Below the pieces are notes generated by a model. The model worked only from the letters and a program-made list of their open reading frames with translations. It was not told the origin of the DNA and did no database searches. Made by a program: the position numbers and the translations under genes. Below are positions 32,258-32,312 of a stretch of DNA of 32,312 nt, one piece after another. Every line of letters begins with the position of its first letter. Within the stretch, counting starts at the first letter, position 1. Origin of the DNA: Thiohalocapsa sp. (GTDB lineage: Bacteria > Pseudomonadota > Gammaproteobacteria > Chromatiales > Chromatiaceae). The stretch spans positions 1 to 32,312 of the forward strand of contig JAIPFF010000059.1 of NCBI GenBank assembly GCA_021736785.1, in the 5' to 3' direction.

Positions 32258-32312
32258 GTGAGCGACTCCAACGAGGTACTGACCGAGCCGACGCTCGAGC
32301 GACGCACGCGCC
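32258..32312 (+). CDS. Start of a gene running off the right edge; possible insertion-sequence transposase
   Basis: A GTG at 32258 with AGGAG 10 bases upstream starts VSDSNEVLTEPTLERRTR. This resembles the openings of some IS3-type orfA products, which continue with RR-F-xxEYKLRIL, but only 18 residues are visible. A TATAAAG motif occurs about 35 bp upstream. The coding start is likely; the identity is tentative. Confidence 0.4.
   Translation, partial: MSDSNEVLTEPTLERRTR

Overview
The window is a G+C-rich stretch (clearly above 60% G+C by eye) of a proteobacterial, most likely gammaproteobacterial, chromosome. The basis is the protein types: a type I citrate synthase with E. coli-like numbering of its catalytic residues, PurT, MarC, a YgbA-type protein, a DsrC/TusE-fold protein, an HPP/CBS pair and a REP-associated tyrosine transposase. 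A sulfur- or nitrogen-respiring gammaproteobacterium is a reasonable guess, but no marker gene here fixes the taxon. No rRNA, tRNA or CRISPR array was found.

Layout. 1-1393: the 3' end of a YhaN-type SMC-like ATPase. 1527-1730: a fragment of an Nmad3-type (predicted DNA-modification-associated) protein. 1737-4793: M48 metalloprotease, LuxR-type regulator, and purT. 4794-5434: a gene-free stretch with an AT-rich island. 5435-8099: a two-gene operon made of a caspase-fold (DUF4347-like) cysteine-protease candidate with 47-residue tandem repeats and a TPR plus multi-pass membrane protein. This is the best candidate for an undescribed system. 8413-13143: mostly housekeeping genes on the minus strand (citrate synthase, DUF1295 enzyme, EEP-fold phosphoesterase, RibD C-terminal-like reductase, small DUF3096 protein).

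13668-17879: a block that may be tied to low oxygen or nitrosative stress. It holds a perfect FNR-type box upstream of a cysteine-free DsrC/TusE-like protein with an extra N-terminal beta domain, then a CBS protein overlapping an HPP membrane protein, MarC, a YgbA-type protein with its own FNR-type box, and a TerB protein. 17967-18766: decaying toxin-antitoxin modules. They include a Phd-type antitoxin pseudogene whose frame is broken by an exact 13-bp duplication, a VapC-like remnant, an intact Phd-UPF0175 antitoxin, and a PIN-toxin stub.

19275-24832: Uma2 nuclease, serine beta-lactamase-like hydrolase, M61-like peptidase, a 15-bp minisatellite, and a translationally coupled transglutaminase/N-formylglutamate amidohydrolase pair. 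25363-28346: a secreted trypsin-like protease and two unrecognised proteins. 28624-32134: a RAYT transposase element, a GH17 glucanase, a DUF2809 protein, a 5'-truncated gene, and an internally deleted miniature copy of the same RAYT element. At the right edge a new gene begins, possibly an insertion-sequence transposase.

Two themes stand out. One is a conserved metabolic backbone on which small selfish or defensive modules (RAYT, toxin-antitoxin, Nmad3, Uma2, caspase-like) have landed and partly decayed. The other is an FNR-box-linked cluster (DsrC-like, CBS, HPP, YgbA) that suggests anaerobic or nitrogen-oxide-responsive expression. Family names were assigned from remembered motifs, not from a database search.
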